A stretch of 64,000 bases of DNA from contig JAVUNC010000019.1 of NCBI GenBank assembly GCA_032173965.1, forward strand, positions 4,836,501 to 4,900,500. The letters are read 5' to 3'. The notes beneath the pieces were generated by a model. That model was given only the letters and a program-made list of their open reading frames with translations. It did no database searches and was not told the origin of the DNA. Below, in pieces: positions 61,724-64,000 of this stretch. Position numbers and translations under genes: made by a program. The stretch comes from Sitta carolinensis. Taxonomy: Eukaryota > Chordata > Aves > Passeriformes > Sittidae. The first letter of the stretch is position 1. Each line of letters begins with the position of its first letter.

Positions 61724-61876
61724 GTCAGCATAAAGGCTCTGTTGATTTATACTGCCTGAAAACTGGCCCCAAAGGTTTTGTTACCTAGACAACCAGAAGG
61801 AAACTAATTCTTCCAGTACCACAGGAATTGGCAAGATTGAGCTGTTTACAAAGTCTGCTCTTGAACAACATTTTCC

Positions 61877-61897
61877 TTTTTTTTTTTTTTTTTTTTT
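61877..61897. repeat. T tract, 21 bases
   Basis: Twenty-one uninterrupted T on the plus strand, a mononucleotide microsatellite. Confidence 0.93.
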
Positions 61898-62996
61898 GTT
61901 TATAAATTATTTGGGCCCTTCCATAGTAATTCATCTCATAAAGGAGGGGTACAAACTTATTTTCTGATGAATTCTCCAGGCTTGCTAAGCAAAATAAGGC
62001 ATTTGGTGCTCAAAGCAGGTTGCAAACAACCCCATGATTAAAGCACTATCAGCATTGGTCTGCATGATTCCTCAGTCTTTTTTCAGACCAATGCAACTCA
62101 CAAGGTTCTGTTCAAATCCACTGTGGAGCTGGAATATGCAGAGATGGGGCTCTAAGCTCTGAAATGTTGTGACATCATGGTCACAAGCCAGGCTGCCCCC
62201 AGCACAGGGGATTCTGCCTGTTGGATCTGCTGCAAGAAAGAGGGAGCTGGTTTCCTCTCACTGGCTTTATAAAGGATGCCATGGCATCCCTGAAGCCCAT
62301 AGCACACCTTGTCTTGAAAGGCTTGACCAGGCATTCTTCCACAAAGTAAATCGTGTGCAAAGTAAATTCAGTTGTGCTTCAGAGACTGGAATGGCCTTCC
62401 CTGGACTGCCCTGAGTTCACAGAGAACTCACCTGCAGCCAGTGAAAGGAAACCCTGGGCTGGTTCCCCCCTCTTCATCTCCTGACCTCACCTGTGCCCAC
62501 TGGCTTCAGCAGGGCCTGAACAGCACTGCAAAGAGTTCAGCACTTGCTCCAGAACTCACATCAGCCTTTGGATGGGCTGAGGCCAGCTCAGAGTCCTGTG
62601 GGATCTCAGCGAGAGCTTTGGAAGGAAATTCCCCATTTCAGCTGCAAGAGACACAGTCGTGCTATCCTGGACAAAAGACGGGGAAAAATATTTCTAAATG
62701 AGTTCCTTCTCAGACCCTTGCTTGCTCATTTTGTGGGAGAAAACAATTAGATCCTTGATATTTAGATGAGCAATCCATTCTCTCCCTCTTTCTCTTTCAG
62801 TTGAGAAAATGCATTATAAATATTAAAAAAAAACAACTCCTCAGTTTAAGGAAAAACTAGAAAATTCAATTATAAGAACAAAAAAATCTAGAATAATACA
62901 AGAAATAAATTTATTTGTGGGTCTAAGTGGAAAATGAGAAGCTTTCAGCCTCCTAGTCCAGCAATACATCTACCTGCTTTGTGTATTTCTACAACA

Positions 62997-63001
<5 letters not shown>
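61898..63001. other. noncoding DNA, no gene recognised
   Basis: No gene was recognised. A small hairpin with perfect 11-base arms is at 62,052-62,094. Frames at 62.15-62.75 kb overlap on both strands without domains. Confidence 0.55.
62052..62094. repeat. small perfect inverted repeat
   Basis: Arms GCATTGGTCTG (62,052-62,062) and CAGACCAATGC (62,084-62,094) pair perfectly around a 21-base loop. It is too short to resemble a typical microRNA precursor stem, and no function is inferred. Confidence 0.6.

Positions 63002-63034
<33 letters not shown>
63002..63034. repeat. pure A tract, 33 bases
   Basis: Thirty-three uninterrupted A. No retrocopy or polyadenylation signal is recognisable in the upstream 100 bases. 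Confidence 0.95.
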
Positions 63035-63036
<2 letters not shown>

Positions 63037-64000
63037 ATGGAGAGGCAATCAGAGCAGCACAGTCCCTCCTGGAAAAACTGTTCCAAGCAGCACACAACCT
63101 TTGCTGGAGGGGTTACACCTTGGAAAAGCAGCTTCACTGTAGAGGAGGCACGAACAATACGCAGCAGGAGAGACCTTTAGCCTCCTGAGAAGGTCTGTGC
63201 TAATTACCTGGGGCAAAGGGAGGCACAGCTTTCTTCATCTTCATTGGGAAGAGGAAATCGTGTTTGGTATGGACAATACCAAACTGAAGAAGTGAGGCTA
63301 CTAAAACAAAACGTGTCTGGAGCACCAGCTCTTCTTGCTGGCTGCTCCTGCAATCCACCAGGAAATGTAGAAAAGCCTTGAGGAGGATTTTCATGACACC
63401 CCTCAGCTGTGGGACTGCAAGAGATCAGTTTTGCCTCCCTTGTGCCTGGGACACACAGCAGACAACCAGGCCTATGAAATGAGAGGGTTCAGTGTTCTGC
63501 TGAACCAGGTTAGTGCTGATGCTTCATGTTCAGCCAGGATGTTTCACTCAGAGACCCACACCACACCACATGAATATTAATTTCAAAACCCCATTACATG
63601 CCTCTGTAATGGAAAATTCCTTTTATTGCATAGAACTATAGGGGCTTGAGCGAAGGCAAGCCCAGTCAGTTATAAATAATTCACCCAAATAATGAAGCAT
63701 TTTTAAGACCTGGCAGGAATGGTTCATGTGCCATTCCTTCATGAAAAATGGTCTCTTTTTGTCTTTCTCTGCAATTCGGATTTTTTGGTTTTTTAAGCAA
63801 TGCTTATTTTCTGTCAAAATACCCCATAAAATTATTGAATGTCAAGTTTTCTTAGCCAACCAAAAAGCTTAATTTTATTTTAAGGAATTGGTCCATATAA
63901 ACAAAAGCTTTGGCTGACTTTCCAAAAAGCCTTTGAAGAAGACATTTTGCTCTCCAAATCATCCACTTAAGGAATGGGTGGGATGGTGAGCGATGTATCC
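63035..64000. other. noncoding DNA, no gene recognised
   Basis: Nothing recognisable was seen up to the window end. Confidence 0.55.

Noticed and set aside
1..64000. Bacterial-type features (operons, CRISPR, attachment sites, riboswitches)
   Set aside because: The interspersed repeats, low coding density and A-tract microsatellites are vertebrate; no such features are visible.

Overview
This window looks like nuclear DNA of a bird, gene-poor, from an intergenic stretch or a large intron. Every interspersed repeat I recognise by eye fits that reading: several CR1 retrotransposon fragments (the dominant avian LINE), very old CR1-like relics, one or two weak MIR-like tRNA-derived SINE relics, and one probable retrovirus-type LTR. 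I see no L1 or Alu. The sequence is AT-leaning, with long homopolymer-A tracts. I cannot name the species. I found no convincing protein-coding exon, no rRNA, tRNA or CRISPR array, and no operon structure. Nearly all open frames are short, lack recognisable domains and overlap one another, as expected for noncoding DNA.

Layout. 1-6.9 kb: unique-looking noncoding DNA. 6.88-7.01 kb: 3' end of a CR1 (minus strand). 11.8-12.2 kb: an old CR1 relic (plus). 15.12-15.43 kb: the most striking object, a near-perfect inverted repeat with arms of 137 and 135 bases around a 36-base spacer. 19.16-20.03 kb: a MIR-like SINE relic followed by a CR1 with the broken end of its ORF2 (both minus). 26.2-26.7 kb: an AATC microsatellite and another old CR1 relic. 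29.25-29.9 kb: an A/T-tract-bounded, CpG-containing block of unknown origin. 30.5 kb: a CR1 3' tail of about 60 bases (plus). 33.7, 38.5, 39.0 and 63.0 kb: long A tracts. 34.85-35.64 kb: a long, very decayed CR1 covering the reverse transcriptase region (minus). 53.94-54.18 kb: a CR1 with an internal rearrangement. 58.63-58.86 kb: a probable LTR with CCAAT box, TATA box and polyadenylation signal in LTR order, preceded by a purine tract. 61.16-61.72 kb: the longest open frame (186 codons, minus), of no recognised family.

Nothing here forms a gene system. The candidate for something undescribed is the 15.1 kb inverted repeat. If transcribed, it would fold into about 135 base pairs of almost continuous double-stranded RNA. 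Its arms differ at only two aligned bases and one two-base indel, so it is either recent or kept alike by conversion. Repeat calls rest on recalled family patterns, not on a search, and boundaries are approximate.
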